Shown: piece after piece, positions 1 to 6,735 of the stretch | Position numbering within the stretch: the first letter of the stretch is position 1 | Layout of the letters: every line of letters begins with the position of its first letter | NCBI RefSeq assembly: GCF_000463015.1 | Contig: NC_022247.1 | Coordinates: 1,116,001-1,180,000 of the forward strand | Source of the DNA: Variovorax paradoxus B4 | GTDB taxonomy: Bacteria; Pseudomonadota; Gammaproteobacteria; Burkholderiales; Burkholderiaceae_C | Length of the DNA stretch: 64,000 bases | Direction of reading: 5' to 3' | Program-made: the position numbers and the translations under genes | Notes under the pieces: model-generated | Told to the model about the DNA's origin: nothing | Databases searched by the model: none | Seen by the model: the letters and a program-made list of their open reading frames with translations, nothing else

Positions 1-1592
1 TGGCGCCGGCACAGCTCGCGGCACAGGAAGAGGCCGAGCCCGCTGGAGCGGCTTTCGGACGAGAAGAAGGGCTCGAACAGGTGGCGCTGCACCGCCGGCT
101 CCAGCGGCGCGCCGTCGCTCCACACCTGCAGGCTGGGGCGGCCGGAACTGCCGCGCTGCGTGGTGGTGACGACCTGGATCGAGCCTGCTCGGCTGCTGGC
201 GTAGCGCGCCGCATTGTCGAGCAGGTTCACGAGCAGGCGGCGCAGGTGCTCGACATCGAAGCGGACCTCGATGTCGGCGGCATCCAGCGCAATCAGCACG
301 CCCTGGCGCTGCGTCTGGCGCCCCCACTCTTCGGCCAGCACCTGTACGGCGGGATCGAGCACGACCTGCTCGCCGAGCGAGAGCACGCGCTGCTGGCGCG
401 CGCGAGAGACGTCGAGCACGTCGTCCACGATGCGGGCGAGCCGCTGCGCGTTGTGCTGCACCATGCTGGTCAGCTTGCGGTGCGCGGGATCGGTGAGGTC
501 TTCGTTGAGCAGGGCGCTGGCCTGCGTGATGGCCGCCAGCGGGTTGCGGATCTCATGCGCCACGGCGGCCGACATGCGGCCCATCGCGGCCAGCTTTTCG
601 GTGCGGATGCGGGCCTCGAGTTCGCGCAGGTCCTGCAGGAACATCACGCAAAGGCTGTCGACGTGCCGGTCGCTGGTGGGCGTGAGCCGCGTGCGCACAC
701 GCACCTCGCGCGCAGCCCCGCGGGCCTGCGCCACGGGAATTTCCTCGCTTTGCGGCGCGCGGCGCGCAAAGGTCTGGCGCGCCAGCGCCGCCAGCGCATG
801 CCAGGCGGGTTGCGCATGCAATGCAAACGGCAGGTTGAGCCGGGCCAGTCCTTGTCCGAGGATCGCGTCGGCCGCCGGATTGGCCGCATGCACCATGCCT
901 TCGGCGTCGATCACCAGCACGCCTTCGCTCAGTGTCTCGATCACCAGATCGTTGACCTGTGCCTGCATCTGCGCGCTGCTGCGGTTGCGCAGCGCGGTCT
1001 CTTCCTCGCGAGCCAGCCGGCGCGCCAGTTCGTGCGCCAGCAGGGCCACCACGAAGAGCCCGGTGCCGGTGAGCGCCGCCTGCACGAAGCGGGTGGAGGA
1101 ATCGCCGGGCTGCTGCAGCCAATGCCAGCCGGCATCGGCCAGCAGCAGCAGCGTGACCGTGGCCGTGGTGCCCAGGCCCACGGTCACCGTGCCCAGCACG
1201 GCGCTCATGAGCACCGGCAGCGCGAACAGCGGCGTGTAGTTGATGTTGCCGCCCTGGAGCACCTGGAGCGCGGTGAAGGTGCCGAGGTCGATGCCGATGG
1301 TGAGGAACCAGAGCGTGCCGAAGGCCCGGATCGGCGGCGTGAAATGCGCGTAGCGGGCGCCCAGCCAGGTGGCAACCAGGTAGCCGGCCGAAAGCGCCAT
1401 GGCCAGCGGCTGCATCGTCTGGCCGAGCGCCATGGCCACGCCCTGCAGCAGCACGAGCACCAGCGCAACGAAGCAGCGTGCCGCCATGAAGCCGCGCCAC
1501 AGCCGCAGCAGCGCGGCGCTCTCGCCGCGCCCCGGCTCGAGCGTGTTCCAGTCGGTGACGGGCTCGCCGCGCGACCAGAGGGAAGAGTTCAC
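1..1592 (-). CDS. pilS: PilS-like sensor histidine kinase (C-terminus beyond window edge)
   Basis: Membrane sensor kinase of the PilS type, which controls type IV pilin transcription with the sigma-54 activator PilR; pilR would be expected just outside the window. I read it from a GTG at 1592 in one open frame that runs off the left edge, giving at least 530 codons. The N-terminal third is hydrophobic (several membrane helices), then a PAS-like part, then the kinase core: H-box AHEIRNPLAAI with the phospho-accepting His near residue 346, N-box NLLDNAARYA near residue 457, and a GLGLFLCREL G2 box at the edge. The G1 box reads WSDGAPLEP, so the usual DxGxG glycines are not there. It lies downstream of and co-oriented with the PP0621-family gene and ypjD. 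The gene order supports PilS over a generic NtrB-type kinase. Confidence 0.82.
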   Translation of the reverse strand, partial: MNSSLWSRGEPVTDWNTLEPGRGESAALLRLWRGFMAARCFVALVLVLLQGVAMALGQTMQPLAMALSAGYLVATWLGARYAHFTPPIRAFGTLWFLTIGIDLGTFTALQVLQGGNINYTPLFALPVLMSAVLGTVTVGLGTTATVTLLLLADAGWHWLQQPGDSSTRFVQAALTGTGLFVVALLAHELARRLAREEETALRNRSSAQMQAQVNDLVIETLSEGVLVIDAEGMVHAANPAADAILGQGLARLNLPFALHAQPAWHALAALARQTFARRAPQSEEIPVAQARGAAREVRVRTRLTPTSDRHVDSLCVMFLQDLRELEARIRTEKLAAMGRMSAAVAHEIRNPLAAITQASALLNEDLTDPAHRKLTSMVQHNAQRLARIVDDVLDVSRARQQRVLSLGEQVVLDPAVQVLAEEWGRQTQRQGVLIALDAADIEVRFDVEHLRRLLVNLLDNAARYASSRAGSIQVVTTTQRGSSGRPSLQVWSDGAPLEPAVQRHLFEPFFSSESRSSGLGLFLCRELCRR

Positions 1593-1642
1593 TGGCGCAC
1601 CCTTGGCGCTGCGCGCCTTCCCGCCAAGCGGGAGCGAGCTTG

Positions 1643-1659
1643 CTTGGGGCGGCCCGGCG
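1643..1659. repeat. Copy of a dispersed intergenic motif
   Basis: The 17-bp motif CTTGGGGCGGCCCGGCG lies in the short gap between pilS and the PP0621-family gene. The same 17 bases recur at 39734-39750, also between genes. This looks like a dispersed GC-rich intergenic repeat. Two exact copies in 64 kb are seen; the function is unknown. Confidence 0.55.
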
Positions 1660-1686
1660 CTGCGCTCATGGGTGTGCAGTGCTCGC

Positions 1687-1947
1687 TCAGCCGCGCTCGG
1701 CGGCCTGGCGGTGCGCAGCACTGCAGTAGACCGCGTCGCCCGGTCCGGCGAGCGCATCGCTCGCGGGCAGGTGCAAGCCGCAATGGGCGCAGCGCAGCAT
1801 GGCCTGCGGCGGCGCCGGCGCGGCAGGGGGGCGCTGGGCGGCGCGGGCCGCCTGCTCGCGCAGGGTCTCGCGCATTTCCTCCCGGCGGTTCTTGCGCCAG
1901 AGCCAGATCGCCACCCAGAGCACTGCGAGAACGAGCAGGTATTTCAT
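1687..1947 (-). CDS. PP0621 family protein (small membrane-anchored Cys protein)
   Basis: An 86-residue protein. Residues 1-17 form one hydrophobic helix (MKYLLVLAVLWVAIWLW), followed by a basic, charged stretch, an Ala/Pro linker, and a C-terminal knuckle with CAHC (residues 53-56) and a later YCS (residues 74-76), consistent with a small metal site. This is the architecture of the PP0621 family, usually found between ypjD and pilS in Pseudomonadota. Its start overlaps the ypjD stop by four bases (ATGA), so translation is probably coupled. The function is not known. Confidence 0.8.
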   Translation of the reverse strand: MKYLLVLAVLWVAIWLWRKNRREEMRETLREQAARAAQRPPAAPAPPQAMLRCAHCGLHLPASDALAGPGDAVYCSAAHRQAAERG

Positions 1948-2753
1948 GTCGCGCCGCGCGCCAGCACCACTTCGAGCACGAAGCGCGAGCCCACATACGC
2001 CAGCAGCAGCAGGGCGGAACCGGCATACAGCACCCGCCGCGCCGTGCGCCCGCGCCATCCGAAGCGGGCCCGGCCGATCAGCAGCACGGCGAAACTGAGC
2101 CAGGCGAGCACCGAGAACACCGTCTTGTGGTCCCACTTCCAGCCGCGCACGCTTGCGCCGTACAGCGTTTCGCTGAACAGCAGGCCCGCGAGCAGCGTGG
2201 CGGAAAGCAGCACGAAGCCGGCCATCACGAAGCGGAAGGTGAGCCGCTCGAGCGTGAGCAGTGGCACGCCGCCTTGCGGCTCGGTGGCAAGGCGGATCTG
2301 CTTTTCGGCCCGCGTGATCAGCCAGGCGTGGACCACCGCGGCGCCGAACAAGCCGTAGGAGGCGATGCCCAGCGCAAGATGCAGCGGCAGCCAGGGCGAT
2401 GCCGACACGTGCAGCGGCGTTCCGGGAAACAGGATGGCCAGCAAGACGGCGGCCGCACCCAGCCAGGCCAGCGCGCGGCGCACCTTCAGTTGCGGGTACA
2501 TGCGGCTTTCGACCGCGTAGACCGTGAGCACCAGCCAGGCCGTGACCGATAGCGCCGGCGCGAAGCCGAATTTGGGCTCGCTGCCGACGAGGCCATGGCC
2601 CAGCACCGCGGCATGCAGAAGCCACGCCAGCCCGAGGGCCCACTGGGTGGCTTTCCGGCTCAGCCGGGCACCCGCGGCGGCGGCAAATCCATAGGCAGCC
2701 GCGGTGGCGATGCCCAGCGCCACGGCAAGTGGGGAGGGGATCGCTAAAATCAT
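1944..2753 (-). CDS. ypjD: YpjD-like cytochrome c assembly (CcsA) family inner-membrane protein
   Basis: A 269-residue polytopic membrane protein with about eight hydrophobic segments, of the CcsA/CcmC superfamily. It carries a tryptophan-rich stretch (GWKWDHKTVFSVLAW, near residue 205) resembling the haem-handling loop of that superfamily. In gamma- and betaproteobacteria the gene sits divergent from ffh, as here. CcsA itself takes part in haem export for cytochrome c maturation, but no System II partner is near, so the YpjD role remains unclear. It is the first gene of the leftward ypjD - PP0621 - pilS run. Confidence 0.85.
   Translation of the reverse strand: MILAIPSPLAVALGIATAAAYGFAAAAGARLSRKATQWALGLAWLLHAAVLGHGLVGSEPKFGFAPALSVTAWLVLTVYAVESRMYPQLKVRRALAWLGAAAVLLAILFPGTPLHVSASPWLPLHLALGIASYGLFGAAVVHAWLITRAEKQIRLATEPQGGVPLLTLERLTFRFVMAGFVLLSATLLAGLLFSETLYGASVRGWKWDHKTVFSVLAWLSFAVLLIGRARFGWRGRTARRVLYAGSALLLLAYVGSRFVLEVVLARGAT
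2745..2750 (+). promoter_or_regulatory. Possible -10 element for ffh
   Basis: TAAAAT within GCTAAAATC lies about 190 bp before the ffh start, inside the 5' end of divergent ypjD. No convincing -35 hexamer was found at the right spacing, so this is a weak prediction. Confidence 0.3.
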
Positions 2754-2943
2754 TGCTGGAGTTTATCTCCCCCAGGCCTGCGCACTTCTTGTCGCGGCGC
2801 CAACCCCCTCAACCGGGGGGCGACACCAGAGGCCCGGCAGAGCCGGTTCCCGGTGTTTCGTTTCGCGAAGGGGCAGTAAGCGGCCGATACCAGTTCACGA
2901 CTTTCCAATGACCCGCCGCGGCGGGCAGCAAGGCATCTCCTTC

Positions 2944-4332
2944 ATGGCCACCGCCCTCACAGAAAAGTTCTCCCGCCTCGTCAAGACGATGAGCGGCCAG
3001 GCGCGCATCACCGAAAGCAACGTGCAGGACATGCTGCGCGAGGTGCGCATGGCCTTGCTCGAGGCCGACGTGGCGCTCCCCGTGGTGCGCGACTTCGTGG
3101 CCCGGGTGAAGGAAAAGTCGCTCGGCCAGGAAGTGCTGGGCTCGCTCAAGCCGGGGCAGGCGCTGGTCGGCATCGTGAACCGCGAGCTCGCCGCCACCAT
3201 GGGCGAGGGCGTGTCGGACATCAACCTTGCGGCCCAGCCGCCCGCGGTGATCCTGATGGCCGGCCTGCAGGGCGCGGGCAAGACCACCACCACCGCCAAG
3301 CTGGCCAAGCACCTGATCGAGAAGCGCAAGAAAAAAGTGCTCACCGTGTCGGGCGACGTCTACCGGCCCGCCGCCATCGAGCAGCTCAAGATGGTCACGA
3401 AGCAGGCCGGCGCCGAATGGTTCCCGAGCACGCCGGACCAGAAGCCGCTCGACATCGCACGCGCCGCGCTCGACCACGCCAAGCGCCATTTCTTCGATGT
3501 GCTGCTGGTCGACACGGCAGGCCGCCTGGCCATCGACGAAGTGCTGATGACCGAAATCAAGCAGCTGCACGGCGCGCTCGATCCGGTCGAAACGCTGTTC
3601 GTGGTCGACGCGATGCAGGGCCAGGATGCGATCAACACCGCCAAGGCCTTCAAGGACGCGCTGCCGCTCACCGGCATCATCCTGACCAAGACCGACGGCG
3701 ATTCGCGCGGCGGCGCGGCGCTGTCGGTGCGGCAGGTGACGGGCGTGCCGATCAAGTTCGCGGGCACCAGCGAGAAGATCGACGGCCTCGAGGTGTTCGA
3801 CGCCGAGCGCCATGCGGGCCGCATTCTCGGCATGGGCGACATCGTCGCGCTGGTCGAGCAGGTCACGGCCGGCGTCGATGTGGCGGCGGCGCAGAAGCTC
3901 GCGGCCAAGGTCAAGAGCGGCGCGGGCTTCGACCTGAACGACTTCCTCGGCCAGCTGCAGCAGATGAAGCAGATGGGCGGCCTCTCCAGCCTGATGGACA
4001 AGCTGCCGCAGCAGATGGCCGCCAAGGCCACCGAGGCCGACATGACCCGTGCCGAGCGCGACATCCGCCGCAAGGAAGGGATCATCCAGAGCATGACGCC
4101 GCTCGAGCGCCGCAAGCCCGAGCTGCTCAAGGCCACGCGCAAGCGCCGCATCGCGGCCGGCGCAGGCGTGCAGGTTCAGGAAGTGAACCGCCTGCTCAAC
4201 GAGTTCGAGCAGATGCAGGGAATGATGAAGAAGATGAAGGGCGGCGGCCTCATGAAGATGATGAAGCGCATGGGCGGCATGAAGGGCATGGGCGGAATGG
4301 GTGGTCCGGGCGGTCCCAAGCTGCCGTTCTAG
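2944..4332 (+). CDS. ffh: Signal recognition particle protein Ffh (SRP54)
   Basis: A 462-residue GTPase that binds 4.5S RNA and the signal sequences of nascent membrane proteins and hands ribosomes to FtsY. The N domain occupies about residues 1-90. The G domain has the P-loop GLQGAGKTTTT at residues 107-117, DTAGR near 190 and TKTDGDSRGG near 248. The methionine-rich M domain follows and ends in a long Met/Gly/Lys tail. The ATG at 2944 gives the family N-terminus; an upstream in-frame extension shows no homology. Length is normal for the family. It stands alone, with a terminator directly downstream. Confidence 0.97.
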   Translation: MATALTEKFSRLVKTMSGQARITESNVQDMLREVRMALLEADVALPVVRDFVARVKEKSLGQEVLGSLKPGQALVGIVNRELAATMGEGVSDINLAAQPPAVILMAGLQGAGKTTTTAKLAKHLIEKRKKKVLTVSGDVYRPAAIEQLKMVTKQAGAEWFPSTPDQKPLDIARAALDHAKRHFFDVLLVDTAGRLAIDEVLMTEIKQLHGALDPVETLFVVDAMQGQDAINTAKAFKDALPLTGIILTKTDGDSRGGAALSVRQVTGVPIKFAGTSEKIDGLEVFDAERHAGRILGMGDIVALVEQVTAGVDVAAAQKLAAKVKSGAGFDLNDFLGQLQQMKQMGGLSSLMDKLPQQMAAKATEADMTRAERDIRRKEGIIQSMTPLERRKPELLKATRKRRIAAGAGVQVQEVNRLLNEFEQMQGMMKKMKGGGLMKMMKRMGGMKGMGGMGGPGGPKLPF

Positions 4333-4362
4333 GCCTCGTGCATATATATAGATAGAGGAACA

Positions 4363-4402
4363 GAAGCCCGCCGGGGCATGCCTCGGCGGGCTTCGTCGTT
4401 TT
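4363..4402 (+). terminator. Rho-independent terminator after ffh
   Basis: An 11-bp stem (GAAGCCCGCCG paired with CGGCGGGCTTC, outer limits 4363-4394) closes a 10-base loop and is followed by a short T-rich tract. It lies between convergent ffh and the HD-Pnk gene and could serve both. Confidence 0.8.
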
Positions 4403-5541
4403 CAGGTCTGCACTTCGTAGACCGTGTCGTGCGCCTCGATCGGCGTCGGCAGCTCCCAGCGATGCAGCATCCGCTCGATGCCCGCATTCGACAACGTGGT
4501 GTCGCGCTCGCGGTTGCGGCGCATCAGCTCGGTATGCGGCACTTCCAGGTACACCAGCTCGCTCTGGGCGTGGTACGCCCAGAGCAGGTCCAGCGTCTTG
4601 GTGCGCATCTGCTGGCTCAGGTGCGTGGCGTTCCAGACGAAGCGGTCCTGCTTGCGCAGTAGCGCCTTGGCCTGATCGACCGCATGGTGCGCGGCGAGTC
4701 CATCGTTCTCGCCGTGCCTCAACCCGAGTTCGGCGCGCGCATCGTCGAAGGACACGACCGGCCAGCCCTTGCGATGGTGCGCCACCCAGTGGTTCTTGCC
4801 GCTCGCCGGCAGGCCGCACATCACCGTCACCTGAGAGCCCGCGGCGTGGAACAGCGGGTAGTCGGGGCTGGTGTCGGCGCCGCGGAAATAGGCCAGGCGC
4901 GTGTGCGCGTCGGTCATTCGGCGCGGGCCTTCCCAGCAGCCTTCTTCCTGCGCCAGTTCCTCGAAGAGGGCGATGTCAGCCATGCTGTCCGCGCGTTTCT
5001 CATAGTGGCGCCCGAGCATGTCGCAGCGCGCCACGCAGCACAGGTCGGGCAGGCTCAGTTCCCAGGAGAGCTTGTGCACCAGCCACGCGGGCCGCACGCC
5101 CTTGCGCGAGGCAAAAGCATGGAACGGCACCTGGTGCACCGCGATGATCCGGCACACGGCTTCGCGCAGCGCAAACGGCACGCGGGCCTTCCACATCAGC
5201 ACGCGCGCGTCGACCGATCCGCGGCGCGAATGACCGGGCTGGCCGATGCGGCCGCTGGTTTCGTCGATCACCGTGGTGTCGGGCTTGGCGATATCGTGCA
5301 GCAGGCAGGCCATGAACAGCACGAAGCGGCCCTCGGCGTCGGCGCGTTGATAGTGCGCGTCCTGCATCAGTACGTCGAGCACCATGCGCGTGTGGATGCC
5401 GACGTTGCCTTCGGCATGGTAGTACGGATCTTGCGGCGTTTCTTCGAGGCGTCGCAGGTCCGGCAGCAATTCGCAGCATTGCGTCCAGTCGGTGCCTCTT
5501 CCGAGCGCGGGCACCAGCGCGTTCAGATCGTCGTAGTTCAT
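4402..5541 (-). CDS. HD phosphoesterase - polynucleotide kinase fusion (HD-Pnk type)
   Basis: A 379-residue two-domain protein. The N-terminal HD domain has His50 and the HD pair in LLHDIAKP (residues 81-87). The C-terminal P-loop kinase domain has GLPASGKN at 243-250, a catalytic-type Asp in SFDDAR (264-269) and a lid with MRRNRERD near 343. This is the domain order of Runella slithyformis HD-Pnk, in which the HD domain removes 2',3'-cyclic or 3'-phosphates and the kinase phosphorylates 5'-OH ends. The ATG at 5541 has a strong AAGGAGGT ribosome site just upstream. It overlaps the stop of the RNA ligase gene by four bases (ATGA), so the two proteins are translationally coupled and should act in sequence: heal, then seal. 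Activity is inferred from family and motifs. Confidence 0.82.
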   Translation of the reverse strand: MNYDDLNALVPALGRGTDWTQCCELLPDLRRLEETPQDPYYHAEGNVGIHTRMVLDVLMQDAHYQRADAEGRFVLFMACLLHDIAKPDTTVIDETSGRIGQPGHSRRGSVDARVLMWKARVPFALREAVCRIIAVHQVPFHAFASRKGVRPAWLVHKLSWELSLPDLCCVARCDMLGRHYEKRADSMADIALFEELAQEEGCWEGPRRMTDAHTRLAYFRGADTSPDYPLFHAAGSQVTVMCGLPASGKNHWVAHHRKGWPVVSFDDARAELGLRHGENDGLAAHHAVDQAKALLRKQDRFVWNATHLSQQMRTKTLDLLWAYHAQSELVYLEVPHTELMRRNRERDTTLSNAGIERMLHRWELPTPIEAHDTVYEVQT

Positions 5542-6434
5542 CGCGACCTCCTTGCTGTTGTCAGTTCGGCGGGCTGGTGCAGCGTGCACAGTCCCAGGTC
5601 GCGCCATGTCGTCGTTGGCGTCGGTGCGTAGAGATCCACGCCCGGCGCCAGTTGGTTGGGCAGCACCGGCCGGCGGCTGTGGTGCGAGCCCGAGTCGAGG
5701 ATGGTCTGAACAAAATCCGGACGCACCCACTTGTATCGGCCCGTCACCTGGCCGTGCGACTCGGTCTTGAGATACAGGCCCTCGGCCAGGTTTGACAGGT
5801 CGGTCTGCTGCCGCACGAGGTCGAGCGGTTGCCCTTCCTGCATCACGGCCTGTTCGAAAGCTGCCTTCCAGTCGGCACTGCGCGCGAGCGACGGTTGCAC
5901 GAGCGAGCGCAATGCTTTCGCGTGGCGCGGCATCTCACCGTCGTAGAGCACCGGCACCGAAAGGGCCGGGCTGCCGTCGAGCAGCGCGTGCCGTGCGGGG
6001 GTCGACAGGAAGCACCGCGCCTGCCGGTCGTAGAGATCGAACTCCAGGAAGAACGCGGGCAGGCGGTCATACCAGCAGCTGTGCTTGGCAAAGCACCACT
6101 CGCCATACATCACGTAGCGGTCTTCGAGCCGCTCCAGCAACACGGCTTCATGCGCGGCGGCCCAGTGCTTGAACAGGTTGAACTGGCGCTCGCCAGCCCC
6201 GCCCGCGAGGTAGTGGCCGCGCGACTGCAGCAGCAGTTCGCCCGCCGAGGTGAACGACACGGCGGCATTGGCGCCATCGAGTTTTTCCTCGATGACCACA
6301 TGCGTGCCGTGCAGCGTGGACAACGGCGTCTGGTCGTCGTCAGTGTCGCCCGCTTGCAGGCGCGAGCCTTCCAGGTGCGCAGTACGCGGGTACTTGAGCA
6401 GTGGAATCGATGAAAGAGAAGAGAGAGGGAACAC
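5538..6434 (-). CDS. RNA ligase family protein (T4 Rnl2-like nucleotidyltransferase)
   Basis: A 298-residue ATP-dependent polynucleotide ligase candidate. Ligase motif I is EEKLDGAN with the adenylated Lys at residue 51, motif III YGEWCFAKH at about 110-118, motif IIIa FFLEFDLYDR at 128-137, motif IV EGLYLKTE, and motif V RYKWVRPDF. The N-terminal KYPRTAHLEGS block is typical of this RNA ligase group. I chose the GTG at 6434 because GGAG sits six bases ahead of it; an in-frame TTG at 6470 would add 12 residues. It precedes and overlaps the HD-Pnk gene, giving a full end-healing and sealing pair. No RtcB-like gene or release-factor homolog is nearby. Confidence 0.85.
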   Translation of the reverse strand: MFPLSSLSSIPLLKYPRTAHLEGSRLQAGDTDDDQTPLSTLHGTHVVIEEKLDGANAAVSFTSAGELLLQSRGHYLAGGAGERQFNLFKHWAAAHEAVLLERLEDRYVMYGEWCFAKHSCWYDRLPAFFLEFDLYDRQARCFLSTPARHALLDGSPALSVPVLYDGEMPRHAKALRSLVQPSLARSADWKAAFEQAVMQEGQPLDLVRQQTDLSNLAEGLYLKTESHGQVTGRYKWVRPDFVQTILDSGSHHSRRPVLPNQLAPGVDLYAPTPTTTWRDLGLCTLHQPAELTTARRSR

Positions 6435-6735
6435 GTTGTTCTCCAGATGCAAATCAGGAAGAACCGACAACGTGCGGGAGCGAAGCTGGAAAGAGGATCG
6501 ACTTCAGCGGCCGGTGGGCCGTGTCTGGTCAGCGGGATGCGCAGCTTGGCGCCCGACATGACCAGTGAAGTGGTTGTTGTCGGCGTCAGAGGGTGATGAC
6601 TGCGAATCGGGGCACTTGGCGCTCCAGGGGATCGAGGGATCCGTGGGTTGAAAAAGGAAGGCGCGATTCTAGCCACGCGCCAAAAAAAAAGCCGACCCTG
6701 AGGCCGGCTTTTTGCGAGGCGGTGTCTTCAGCGCA
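6435..6735 (-). other. Leader/promoter region of the RNA repair operon
   Basis: No gene is supported in these 301 bases. They hold the opgH terminator (6682-6713) and a possible -10 element TAGAAT (minus strand, 6666-6671) in an extended TGGC context. If used, transcription would begin near 6660 and leave a leader of roughly 220 nt before the ligase start. No known riboswitch was recognised. Confidence 0.4.
6682..6713 (-). terminator. Rho-independent terminator after opgH
   Basis: On the minus strand, an imperfect GC stem (GCCGGCC with GGTCGGC around a short loop), flanked by complementary A and T tracts, is followed by a run of nine T. It ends opgH transcription just before the putative promoter of the RNA ligase operon. 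Confidence 0.8.

Noticed and set aside
81-2552. Very long open frame on the plus strand across pilS, the PP0621-family gene and ypjD
   Set aside because: It is the antisense shadow of high-GC genes. Its translation is His/Gln/Arg-rich with no family signature, whereas the minus strand gives clear PilS and YpjD proteins.
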